From Euphorbia lathyris (taxonomy: Eukaryota; Streptophyta; Magnoliopsida; Malpighiales; Euphorbiaceae): DNA of 64,000 bases. The DNA lies in NCBI RefSeq assembly GCF_963576675.1, contig NC_088913.1, positions 20,038,001 to 20,102,000 of the forward strand, given 5' to 3'. The position numbers and the translations under genes were made by a program. Numbering within the stretch: the stretch's first letter is position 1; every line of letters begins with the position of its first letter. Below the pieces are notes generated by a model. The model was not told the DNA's origin. It saw only the letters and a list, made by a program, of their open reading frames with translations, and did no database searches. Shown piece by piece: positions 21,459-32,132 of this stretch.

Positions 21459-23263
21459 ACTGATTTCTAATCATTGCAAGAAAGTTTTGAAATGTTAGAG
21501 CTACTTCACTTTTATTTTTTAGACAAAATAACCAACTGAAGCGAGTAAATTCATCAATGATAATAAAAAAATAACGATGTCCATTAAAGGAGAGAACAGG
21601 GGCAGGGCCCCAAACATCCAAATGCAAATTTTCAAATCGAAAAGTACTAGAACGAACAATTGAAGGTAAAGAAGACTGAGATAATTTTCCTAAAGGACAA
21701 AAAGAGCAATTATTGGTAGGTGCAGAAGATAATAAATTATTGTCTTTTAAAATTCTACTGACTGTCTGATTCTGACAGTGACCAAGCCGTGCATGCCACC
21801 GCTCGAAGGAAACCTTCTCTCCGACTGGCGCCTCTTTCAAGTTGGGTGGAAGCACATAGAGCCCATCCTTACTCGGACCGCGCAACAGGATTTCCCCAGT
21901 AGTTTGATCCTTCACATGAAAATGGTTAGGCCAAAATTCAAAGAAACAAGCATTATCACGAGTGAATTTCTGAACCGACAATAATGATTTAGTAAGCTTG
22001 GGTACCAATAAGATATTAGAGATTTTAAGATGTTTGATATGAGATTGACCAAGATGAGAGATTTTCAAACCTTGCCCATTTCCAAATTGAACCGTATCAT
22101 TGCCAGGATAAGGATGCATTTGTTGTAGTTGACTTGGCGGAGCCGTCATGTGATTAGTGGCGCCCGTGTCCGGATACCAAGGTTGCGACGGCCCACTGAA
22201 CGGGTCCATGGGGTTGTGCCATGCGACATGTGCTTGTGCATTGGATTGCGATTGGTGTGTTGCAAACCCTTTGGGCCTCTTGCATTTGTCTGCCCAATGA
22301 TCAAGATCACCACAGTTAAAGCATTTGTCGCTTCTTCTCTTTTTTGTTTTGGATTTGACATTCGTAGAAGAGGAGACGAAGGACACATTTGCTTCATGCG
22401 AGCTTAATTGTGGTGCCGGAAGTGTGAAAGCAGATTTGTTTGTGGAGTTAATCATCCCTTCAACTGTTTTCAGCTTGCTCAACAATTGATAGTAATCAAT
22501 ATGGATCCCCTTCTGAGTCACTAAATTCTGAATGCATGATTTGAAAGGATCCCCAACATTCTTGTAAAGTAATGATGGTAGAAGATGCATGTGATATGGA
22601 TTGCCAGATGCAGCCAGATCATCAAGAATTGCTTTGAGTTTTTGCATATATTCACCAATGGGTAACTCATTTTGTTCAAACTCATGTAACTGAATGCTTA
22701 ATTGGAACTGTTTATCATCAGTAATAACGCCATACGCGTTTTCAAGTGCAACCCAGATGTCATGTGAATAATGAAAGCAAGTAATAATTTCATAAACTTC
22801 CTCTGTAATTGAATGTAATAGCATGGACATCACAGCATTTTCTAACTCATCCCACACAGTGTAGGCTGGGTTAAGTATAACATCATCAGTATTTGACAGA
22901 AAACCTCCCCTGGATAAGAATTTGGGTGGTGGTGGTGTATTTCTTGTGATGTGATCAAAGTAGTGATGAAATTTGAGGGTAGACACAATGGCCATCCTCC
23001 ATGCTTTATAATTGTGTGGTGTTAGTTTTATGTGAGTCTGTGTATGCATGGGTTGAGGGCGGGGCTGATTGACAGACTCACTACTCGGTGTGGAATAAGT
23101 TTGGTAATTGGAGGCACCAATGTGATTTAAGGGGCGGGTTGAAGGTGGATTCACATAAAATTGATCATTAGATTGTGTGCAAAAAGTAGAGGGTAATTGA
23201 GAACTGTGATAGGACGGGGGAGGTCCAAAGCCAGGTCTGGTGGAAGGTTGCGAAAAATTACCT
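21427..23263 (-). pseudogene. Copia gag-protease-integrase N-terminal part (minus arm), 5'-truncated
   Basis: Open without stops from the gag proline-rich region to VISTDN-stop, including zinc knuckle CFNCGDLDHWADKC, protease PDTGATNH and the GAG-pre-integrase. It is nearly identical to the plus arm and intact at the codon where the plus arm has TGA. The gag start, PBS and 5' LTR are missing: at about 23263 gag (ggtaatttttcgc) runs into the filler sequence. It joins the integrase C-terminal frame only through a frameshift caused by the 47-bp patch (21400-21446). Confidence 0.88.
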
Positions 23264-23326
23264 CTACAGACAATTAGCATTATCTCTACAGACAATTAGA
23301 ACCGGATCGGACATCAAACCAGATTT
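23263..23326 (+). repeat. Filler DNA at the composite's right end
   Basis: Contains TCTACAGACAATTAG twice, an LTR-like 'attagcattatct' between them, and then the 47-bp patch (23280-23326) identical to 17747-17793. Such chained short matches to internal element sequence suggest template switching or end-joining filler. Unrelated AT-rich DNA starts at 23327. Confidence 0.7.
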
Positions 23327-24318
23327 GTAACTGAGTCACGGATTATTTGGTTGGACCAGATAATTCGGATTGGTCGGACCGGATAACATAATAAATAAAT
23401 ATATATTAATTATATATATTAAAATTATATTTATATACATTGTACTCAAATAACAAACATTAAGAAAAAAAAGAGAGTAGTAAAATAGCAAAAGCTAATG
23501 CTATGGGAACACTGATATGAAACCATGGATTACTTGCCATTCATTATAATATAAATATGCTCTATCAAAAAAAAAATTATAATATAAATATGCAACTTTT
23601 CTATCTATATCTTTTAATCATGATTAATTAGATGAAATATGCAACTTTTCTATTTGTATATCTCAACTTGCATCACATCCCTTCAAATAATAAGTTTTTC
23701 GAATTGGAATATGTACTTACCATTCTTCATTGACTTGCTAATAAAATTCATAAAAGACAAAGCACTCAAAATTAGAAGCATTTCTTTCATTAAAATTACG
23801 AAATACATTGATCCAATACTACCATATTCATCACAATTAAATTAAGTATAAACCATTCCAAAAAAAAAAAAAAAAATCCCCACAAAACTGTGAAGCTGTC
23901 ACTACCAAGAAAAATGACTTTTAATAATAGGAAATATTGTTATTAGAAGTTCAAATACTCTTACTAAAAGTTTTTAATAAGTGGAAAAGTCCCTTGTGGA
24001 CCTCTTACTAAATATTGCCTTACTAATTGTTTTTAGTAAGGGGAATGTGCTCATCTTATTAGTTAACTTACAATAATGGTGAATCTACCATTATTAAAAA
24101 GTATTTATAATAATTAAATACCTACTTATTAAAAACTAGTTAATAACACAAAAAAAACGCTTATTAAAAACTGTTTAAGATGATTATGAAAACCTTATTG
24201 CAAATTAATTATAATGATAAAGTTCTCTTATTAAAATATATTTCTAATTATGAAAACATCGCTTATTAAAACGTATTTATAATGATAAAAAAACCTCTTA
24301 ATAAAGAATATTTATAAT

Positions 24319-24387
24319 GGTCAGTTCTTGGGCTACGGGTGTTCACCCCGCCCAAGTTCTGTCTCGTCTCAATTTTTATAAAAAAAA
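24319..24387 (+). mobile_element. 69-bp retroposed LINE/SINE tail with 12-bp TSD
   Basis: The direct repeat aatatttataat lies at 24307-24318 and 24388-24399. The insert holds a small hairpin (cttgggc...gcccaag) and ends in a run of A. It is GC-richer than its host DNA, consistent with a retroposed 3' end. Confidence 0.7.
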
Positions 24388-24424
24388 AATATTTATAATA
24401 ATTAAAAGACCTCTTATTAAAAAC

Positions 24425-24448
24425 ATATATATATATATATATATATAT
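24425..24448. repeat. (AT)n microsatellite
   Basis: About twelve uninterrupted AT units within low-complexity intergenic DNA. Confidence 0.9.
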
Positions 24449-24930
24449 AATAACATTTAAATCATTATTTTTTTGCAATTAAAACATCAAAACATGATTT
24501 TAAAAAAAACATCAAAACACAATTAAACAAAAAAGCTTCCATATAATAAAGATTTAAAGACCAACTATTCAAGAATTACAATATATATGTAATTCACCTA
24601 TTCAAGAATTACAATATACATGTAATTCTAATACATTTGCAAAAATTGTTTGTAGTGTTGGTTTCATCAAAATATATTAACAATTTCCTGTCTATCTTGA
24701 ACTAATATGTTCACAAAAAGTTGATTCATGATCTCAACTAATGTCTAAAAAGTTGTTCGTTCAAGCATGATATGGATTGTATTTTTTATTTTTATGCATT
24801 TTGGTACAAATAGATATAAAGTTTCACACGATAGTTGTTCATTGAAGTTTGAGACATATTAAATAAAATATTAAAGAGATATTGGAATATTATACTTACA
24901 ATGAAGTTTATTTCAATATAAATTATGTTA

Positions 24931-24961
24931 TATTATTATTATTATTATTATTATTATTATC
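24931..24961. repeat. (ATT)n microsatellite
   Basis: About ten TTA/ATT units in a row. Confidence 0.9.
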
Positions 24962-26377
24962 AAGAAGTTATTTTTTCTCAATTTTCTAGACAAGGAGATT
25001 GTAAGCGTCTAATACGCTTGATAAGATATTTATTCTTGAAGAATGTGGATTATGCTAGATACGAATTCAAAATCAAGGTAAATAAAAATAAATTTTGATG
25101 CTCAAAATCCTAAAAATGTACATTAATTATGGATATTGAGATAACTGCTTTTGCAGCATTGGGTTATATAATTTTTAACTATTATATTATGGTTCGTACA
25201 AAATTGTTAGTATTTCAAGAGTTTTTAACAGATGAAAATGAAATATGATCATAGGACAAATTATTGAAAAATATTAATTAAGAAAATATTATTATTTGAA
25301 TCTCTTCAAATTCTCAAATGTTGAGTATAATGATTCTAATTAATATAATTAATTTCACATATTAATTATAAAACGTTTTTTTGTACTGAGTGGTTACAAT
25401 TGCGATTTAATTCTATTTAACTAAAATTAATTTATGGACTTAATACTTCATTAAGAAAAAATAAAATGTTTAATTAATGGGCAAAAAATATTTTCAATCT
25501 CCTCTTTATACGCTTATGTCTCGACATTCTCTCTTATTTTCAAAAGAAAAAAAAAACCCGAGAGGAAGATGGTTCTCTCCTAATTATCTTTTTCGTCCCT
25601 TCATTTTTTTTTCAATTCTTTTGTTTGTTTTTCTTACTTACAAAATTCAAGAATATATAATTATTAGAAAATATTAATGAAGTCAAATAAGTGATATCTG
25701 CGAGTATGACTGATATTCTATATAGTGAAAGAATGAAGAACAAATTGATCGAATATCTTGATGAGATATTACGAGATGAAAATAGGAGAAATCATCATCT
25801 TAAACTGATTCAATTAGATATATTGGGTTATTGTAGCAGAATGAATAATTGATTTCGAATACTTGGTGATCATGAAATTCCATCAACCAAAATAATTATC
25901 ATCAAGATGAATTTGTGACTAATTCTTACGAATTTTATTTTTTTATATGTAACATATTGAATTGATAAAGTTTCTTCATATGCAACATTAGAAAAATATT
26001 GATTGTAATAGTTTATAGAATAATATATTGATGTTGCTTCCATTTTAACATAAATTGCAATTCTTTTGTATCATAGATATAATATTTAATTTTAATTGTA
26101 GTTTAATTCAATTTTTGTTTAACCTATATTGTAATTCTTTTGTATCGTAAATATAATATTTAATTTTAATTATATTTTAATTCAATTTTTAGTTTTTTTA
26201 TTATATTCTAATATATTTCTTAATTAATCTGTTATTTTATTATTATTGTTTCACAGAATATTTGGAATATGAAAATGTATTAAAATTCCTAAAAAATACA
26301 AATCGTTGAATTTTATAAGAATAAATAAATCATTTATCTTTAGTTAAAATTCTATAAAAAAATTAGTGAATTATTTT

Positions 26378-28125
26378 TGTCACGTCTGTGTCTAAATTGT
26401 TAGAATTTATACCTTGATAGTAATATATATTATAATTATTAGGTGGGTTATTTTTATTTGGTGATATAGGAAAAGTGTGGAGTTAATTTGATGGTTTTAT
26501 GTGTAAATTAAAAGTTTAGAATAACTTTTAAAAGATTATAGAAAGATGGAGGATCAAACAGATATTTGCCAAAGATTTTCTCAAATCTTCGAGAGTATAT
26601 CAGTATACTCGATGATCATCTATCATCATCTATATATTATTTCTTTTCTTTTTATTTTTCTTTCATTTTCATCAACAATTTTCTTTGAATCGTTTCTCCA
26701 CCGTTTTTTTGATTTACGGAGATTCGACCGTCCGAATCATCCGAAATTAGAACCATAGCATCCTTATACATAGTTCTAAGTCCTAACCGAAGAGTTTTTG
26801 AGTTTCGGAAGTGTATGGAGGGAAACGTCTTAGACAGAATTTAGCGGAGGTGTATTTTGTTCAATTAGTGACCAAGGTAAGTAACTATCAACTATATTTT
26901 GAGTTTTATGTATATAGATATATATAATCAAATAAGTTTCAGAAATTGATATTTTAGGGTTATGCAGGAATTTTGTAACATTAGGGTTTTTATGATTTTG
27001 CTTTTTATTGTGAAATTATGGTTCAAATGAAGCTACTGATTATGATTCTATGTGAATTTCAGATTTTACTTGATTATGTTGATTTAAGGCTTAATTTGGT
27101 TGATTTACATATATACATATATGTTTTTGGTTTATATATCTATATTGAACAAAATGAATTTGATGATTTCTTACGAATTGTTTTTGGATTGCGAAATCTG
27201 TTGCGGTTATTGTTGTTATTATTTTGGATTGAAGTCCAAATATGATTTTTTGATACAAAAGGACTAATTGAAGCCAAATGATTTATGATTATGAAATAGT
27301 TTGGAATTTGATTGTGAAAGGATATTTGAGCACGTTATGATTTTATGATTTTATATCCATCGAGAGTTATCCGGATCGGTGGTTTTATATTTGAAGACCA
27401 TGTTCAGTGAGGGACATGGCCTGTGTACACAGTCTGAAGACCTATTGGGTATGGCAAAGAAGTGTCGGGTAAGACCATATGGGATAGGCAATGTTAACAG
27501 ACGTCTTGACTATATATGTGGTTATGGATTGATACTTAAGGGGAGAAACTCGAGGATGGATACAATGTTTTAAGTTCATTTGGATTATGTTTTCGGTTAT
27601 GATTGATTTTGATATAAGTTTTACGTTTGATTAAATATGAGTTGGTTTGATCAAACACTTATTTGATTACAATATTTTATAAGGTTTTGAACTTAAGAAT
27701 GGATACAAGATTATATATTTTCATGGTTTTGGTTTACTACTTTGACTATATTATGAACTTACGTTTTGAGTATATTTTATAAGGTTTGGATTAAATCCCT
27801 TTATAAATGTATATATGTAGCTATGTTAAATAAAGTTGGTTTTTATAGCTGATAGTTTCTTACTGAGATTTTTGTCTCACCTTTTTAAATGTTTTAATGT
27901 TTTTAGGTGAGAAAGTACAGGATATAGAGAAAGTTACCGACCGTTTAGGCGCGGTTTGGAAGTTGGCTGCTTATTGTTAGAATTGTGGTTAGAACTTTGG
28001 TATTTCAATTGTAATATACTATGATATTATGATATTGGGATAAATTAGAGACTCCTACGTGTTGATTATGATCTTTCTATTTCACGCCCGATGCCGATTG
28101 AGGTCGTCTAGGGTCGGGTGTGACA
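26378..28125. repeat. Solo LTR, Ty3/gypsy chromovirus-type, TSD atttt
   Basis: Begins TGTCACG and ends GGGTGTGACA, with matched termini TGTCAC/GTGACA and a perfect 5-bp direct repeat atttt on both sides (26373-26377 and 28126-28130). The length of 1748 bp and the TGTCACACCC-type end (reading the minus strand) fit Tekay/Del-like gypsy LTRs, so the LTR is probably in minus orientation. No internal region is present: it is a solo LTR left by LTR-LTR recombination. Open frames inside have no domain. Confidence 0.8.
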
Positions 28126-28280
28126 ATTTTTAAAATTAATTTAATTTGAATTATCATTAAAAAATATATATTAATTTCAAATATACATAATATAAATTTA
28201 TTTCATAGCATGATATAAAATTATTTAAAAGTAAATATGTCAATTTATTTATTTATCTAAATTATATAAAAGTTTCATAC

Positions 28281-28308
28281 CCCGTGCATCGCACGGGTTT
28301 TCGACTAG
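28281..28308 (+). mobile_element. Helitron-like 3' terminus
   Basis: A perfect hairpin CCCGTGCATCGCACGGG (28281-28297) is followed seven bases later by CTAG (28305-28308) and then T. A GC-rich hairpin 8-12 bases before a terminal CTRR, with insertion before T, is the classical Helitron 3' end. The 5' end (TC) could not be placed and no Rep/helicase coding sequence is present, so this would be a non-autonomous element. Confidence 0.6.
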
Positions 28309-28562
28309 TGTATTAATAGAGATTGAACCCTTAAGGATTTCTATTGATCAAGGAGAAGGAGAGTATGAATACTCAAGAGTTTATAAAATCAAGTCCTATA
28401 ATTATGTCTATAATTATGCTTATAATCAAACCATATAATTATACCTATAATTATGCTAATATGATAATTACAAATCAATCAAATAATATATTTTCTAAAT
28501 AAGATAATTATATATCTAACAGTATCTTATGTGTCTAGACTAGCGAATAGAGTTACTATCAA

Positions 28563-29457
28563 GGGCTAATTACAAATCTAGCCCAATTAAAAGGGTCCAT
28601 TTACATATCTAACCCACTTTGCTTCAATATCACCAAATTAAACACTTTCATCCACTTTGGACAAGAATACCCATATTTCTATTCGATCCATTCTTCTTCT
28701 TCGATCCATTCTTCTTCTTCTTTCTTCTTCGATCGAATCTTCTTCTTCGTTCGATTCTTCTTCTTCGATTGGTTCTTTTTCTTCTTCTTCTTCGGTTCAT
28801 CTTCTTCAATTTCTGATACCAATCGTTAGTGATTATTGAAGTATTATGTTCAATTTCCCGTAGAAATGGTATGTTTTTAGCTTATATACATGTTTTTCTT
28901 GCTAGTCTTGCCTCTTTCTTCATCTGTAATGGTATTGTTTCAATTTCCTCTATTTTCCACCATTTTCCGTCAATTTCCTCCATTGTTGTCGCATTTATGA
29001 TGAATTTGTCGCATTTCATCACAAATGAGACACCACTTCACAAATGCAACAATCGTTGTCGTATTTCGTCGCAAATGCGACAACTTGCTGTCGCATTTCG
29101 TCGCAAATACGACAAATCTTGTCGCATTTGCGACGAATTCGTCACAAATGCGACATCACAGCAGTTCAATTGTTAGATTTTTTTCCTTTCTTATTTTTTA
29201 AGATTTCCTTCCTAATCCTCTTCCGCAGACACTAGTTCTTCAAAGGTTGAACGAAACAAAATCTCTTCTCTCTATAAACCACCGTCTTTTCGCCCATTTG
29301 GGATGACGAGAAAGACGTTCATCTGAGAAAGAAGATGAATTGAAATAAGGGTATTCTTGTCCAAAGTGGATGAAAATGTCTAATTTGGTGATATTGAAGC
29401 AAAGTGGGTTAGATATGTAAATGGACCTTTTGGTTGGGCTAGATTTGTAATTAGCCC
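28563..29457. mobile_element. Non-autonomous MULE with ~120-bp TIRs, TSD tactatcaa
   Basis: Termini gggctaattacaaatctagc are matched as an inverted repeat for about 120 bp. The 9-bp repeat tactatcaa is at 28554-28562 and 29458-29466. The interior holds a (TTC)n-rich block (28680-28800) and an array of cgcatttcgtcgcaaatgcg-type inverted repeats (28987-29155). Open frames across it have no domain, so no transposase. Confidence 0.9.
28987..29155. repeat. Array of TGTCGCATTT / AAATGCGACA inverted repeats
   Basis: At least eight copies of GTCGCATTT or its inverse, several paired into hairpins (for example gtcgcatttgcgac), inside the MULE at 28563-29457. The CpG content is unusual for the AT-rich surroundings. 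Confidence 0.75.
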
Positions 29458-29466
29458 TACTATCAA

Positions 29467-30021
29467 ATGGCTAAACATGCTCTTTTCTATGCTGATAATT
29501 TAACTTCTTTTTTCTTAATCAATAATTTAACTTTTTTTATACGCCAGATTGGCTAGTTAATGTAATTTTTGAGGATATTTATACGTCTCTAATATAAAAA
29601 TTGATTGTTCTATAAAAAAAAAAAAAAAATCAACCTTAGGTTTTTGTTTGATAACGGGCTTGGTTGGGGGCTTTCTTCCTGTCCGGCTACCATCCTTAAT
29701 AAATAAATAAAAAATCTTGTTTGATACGATTTCAAATTAAAAATTCTAGTTTTATATATTAATTAAAGATTGGTTTAAAAAAAAAAAATATTAATTAAAG
29801 ATTTGGTTCAAAAAAAAAAAAATATATTAATTAAAGATAAATAAAAAATGATCCGCAGCACCTTTAATGATTGACATATGTTTAATTGATTGGTTGCATT
29901 TCAAATTAAAAATTCTAGAAACATCAAAAAAAAAAAAAAATTAAAAATTATAGTTTTATATATTAATTAAAGATAATAAAAAATGATCCGCAGCACCTTT
30001 AATGATTGACATATGTTTAAT
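29467..30021. other. Repeated OMT-intron-like DNA with small poly-A insertions
   Basis: No gene. The unit 'tttgatacgatttcaaatta', then 'attctagttttatat', then 'gcacctttaatgattgaca' occurs here repeatedly and matches intron DNA of OMT1 (about 10350-10450) and DNA beside the OMT relic (60005-60095). Four small insertions with direct repeats interrupt it (29654-29716, 29771-29787, 29803-29821, 29919-29940). Confidence 0.6.
29654..29716 (+). mobile_element. 63-bp LINE-tail insertion, TSD ttgtttgata
   Basis: The direct repeat ttgtttgata is at 29644-29653 and 29717-29726. The insert ends in aataaataaataaaaaatc. The homologous sequence near 60005 reads straight through (ttattgtttgatacgatttc), which is the empty site, so the insertion is demonstrated inside this window. 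Confidence 0.8.
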
Positions 30022-30548
30022 GGGTAAATTACATCCATGGCCATTGAATTTGGCCCATTTTCACATTATGGCCACTTAACTTTATTTTTTCCCGGTATGG
30101 CCATTGAACTTTACACTTTTTAACACCGGTGGCCACTTAACGCCTCAAAATGACCATTGACGGCTAAAAATAAAAAATTCAAAGCATTAATGATATTCTA
30201 AGGAACTTTAATTTTTGAAAATTTTCGTTTTGAGGTTCATTTAAGTGTTTTTTGGTTAGGAGAGAGGAAGTGAATTTTTAGAGAGAGAAAGCTCTAAAAA
30301 ATATGATTTTCGAAAATAAAAAATATGGTTTCATAGTAAATGTCGTTCTGAACAACTTTAATTCTTGAATATTTTTACTTTGAGGTCGTTAACGATCGTT
30401 AAGGGTCATTTTTAGAAGTTAGTTAAAATTGAGTGGCCACCGGTGTTAAAAAAGTGTAAAGTTTAGTGGCCATACCGGGAAGAAATGAAGTTAAGTGATC
30501 ATAATGTGAAAATAGATAATGTTTAGTGGCCATGGGTGTAATTTACCC
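30022..30548. mobile_element. Complete non-autonomous MULE, ~150-bp TIRs, TSD tatgtttaat
   Basis: Starts gggtaaattacatccatggc, ends with the inverted form (ggccatgggtgtaatttaccc), and the two arms stay complementary for about 150 bp. The 10-bp direct repeat tatgtttaat flanks it (30012-30021, 30549-30558). It contains no ORF. It is the complete version of the truncated copy at 5465-5858. Confidence 0.9.
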
Positions 30549-30749
30549 TATGTTTAATTGATTGGTTGTATTATAATACAACAATACTTGTTTAAAAATT
30601 ATTATTCGTGATAACAATACAAAGATACAATAATTATAAATTCTAGTTTTATATATTAATTAAACATAATAAAAAATTCTTCGCATCACCTAATTACTGA
30701 CATATTTTAATTGATTGGTTGCACAATACTAAAATACTTGTTTAAAAAT

Positions 30750-32082
30750 GGCAAAAAAAAGCATCCTGGGGTCCCTGATCTTTCATTATTTGGTGTATTA
30801 AGCTCTCGATCTTTTATTTAGACACATTGAGTCCCTGATCTTTCATTGTTTTGTGTATTAAGCCCTCGATCTTCCATTTAAATACATTAAGCCCTTGATC
30901 TTTCATATATGGGTTTATTAGGCCCTTCCATAAATCAATTCACATATGAGTGTATCAAGGGCCTGTTTGGTTCAACTAAGAGTGTTCAAAGATCGGTTCG
31001 GTCTGAAAACTAAACCGAACCGAAATAACCGAATACCGAATAACACCTAAAATAAAAACGAATCTAACCGATTTTCTTTAGACACTACAGCAACAACAAA
31101 CAGCTTACTACAACCGCAAACAGCTTTTATGATAAAATATTAGATTATATCGGTTCGGTTTTTCGATTTGTTTTCGGTCTTAAATATTAGATTATATCGG
31201 TAATATCGGTCAGTTCAGTTTTTATGATAAAATGACTGAATTAATCAAACTGGCGGAATTTAAGATTCATTAAATTTAGTAATCATTATTAGCTATATTA
31301 ATTATCTGATTTTTTTAAGCAATTATCTGATTATTAACATTGATAAGATAAACACCTGTTTAATTATACTGTTGTACTAAAACAATTAATATTTTATGAT
31401 AATATTACAATATTAATTATCTTATTAGTTTAGTTATCAATTATCAATTTATCATTAAATTAGTTATCTATTAACCCTTTCAAAAAAAAAAACCTATCTA
31501 TTATCAATTTATTATAATGTTAGGATATTATCAATTTACTATAATTGTTACGTATTAATTGATATACTGTAAGTAAATACTTTAAAAAACGTAAATACTT
31601 TAAAAAAACATACTGTAAGTAATTACCTTTAAATATTTAATCATATTCATGAATTTAGTTAGTGATACGGTTATTTAAGTTTAGGATCATGAAATTTTAA
31701 TGTACATATTTTAAATATAATATAAACTAGTAATAATTAATTAATAATTACCAAACTGAACCGAACCGAAATCGGTTCGGTTTCTTAATATAAATCGGTT
31801 AGGTTCGTTTTTATTTTAGGTGTTATTCGGTATTCGGTTTTCCGAACATTCCTAGTTGAACCAAACAGGTCCTTAATACACTCATATGTGAATTGATTTA
31901 TGGAATGGCCTAATACACCCATATATATATGAAAGATCAAGGGCTCAATGTGTCTAAATGAAAGATCGAGGGCTTAATACACCAAACAATGATAGATCAA
32001 TGGCTCAATGTGTCTAAATTAAAGATCGAGGGCTTAATACACCAAACAATAAAAGATCAGGGGGCTCAGGATGCTTTTTGCC
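30750..32082. mobile_element. Long-TIR (~300 bp) fold-back MULE, TSD tttaaaaat
   Basis: The arms start ggcaaaaa.aagcatcctg and run inward through repeated 'gatctttcatt..ttggtgtatta' phrases and then 'aataccgaataacacctaaa', all in inverted orientation on the right. The 9-bp direct repeat tttaaaaat is at 30741-30749 and 32083-32091. The inner part from about 30977 to 31860 has the 'ccgaaccgaa' style of a separate family, so an older nested element may have been captured. No ORF. Confidence 0.85.
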
Positions 32083-32102
32083 TTTAAAAATTATTAGGCG
32101 TG

Positions 32103-32120
32103 TTGGTTCAAAAAAAAAAT
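32103..32120 (+). mobile_element. 18-bp oligo-A micro-insertion, TSD ttattaggcgtg
   Basis: ttggttcaaaaaaaaaat sits between two copies of ttattaggcgtg (32091-32102, 32121-32132). The same ttggttca + poly-A core appears at 29803-29821 at an unrelated target. Confidence 0.7.
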
Positions 32121-32132
32121 TTATTAGGCGTG

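Larger units (their letters stand above)
13084..23326. mobile_element. Rearranged Ty1/copia composite with three LTRs and inverted internal segments
   Basis: Reading left to right: LTR(-), RNase H-RT(-), LTR(+), gag-protease-integrase(+), PBS(-), LTR(-), RNase H-RT-integrase-gag(-), then a filler patch. The copies are nearly identical, so the arms arose together or from one source. Junctions carry short microhomology: TGTT at 15119 and CAGAGC at 18387-18392. No matching 5-bp target duplication was found at the outer ends (attag versus gtaac). This is neither a simple full-length element nor a simple tandem pair. The element is of the DTGA-protease, tRNA-iMet-primed copia type, perhaps the Ale/Retrofit lineage. 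Confidence 0.88.
23327..26372. other. AT-rich intergenic DNA, no gene
   Basis: No coding region is seen. Contents: a 15-bp oligo-A insertion at 23561-23575; degenerate tandem blocks of 'cttattaaaa...tataatgat' at about 23930-24420; a 69-bp LINE-like insert at 24319-24387; an (AT)n tract at about 24425-24448; a 12-bp insertion at 24495-24506; and an (ATT)n tract at about 24931-24961. The open frames in this stretch show no domain. Confidence 0.6.

Noticed and set aside
26546..27573. Small plus-strand ORFs of 60-75 aa
   Set aside because: They lie inside the solo LTR bounded by the atttt duplication and show no domain.
28987..29155. Regular short repeats suggestive of a CRISPR-like array
   Set aside because: Repeats are inverted pairs of variable spacing inside a MULE in a plant genome; there are no uniform spacers and no cas genes.
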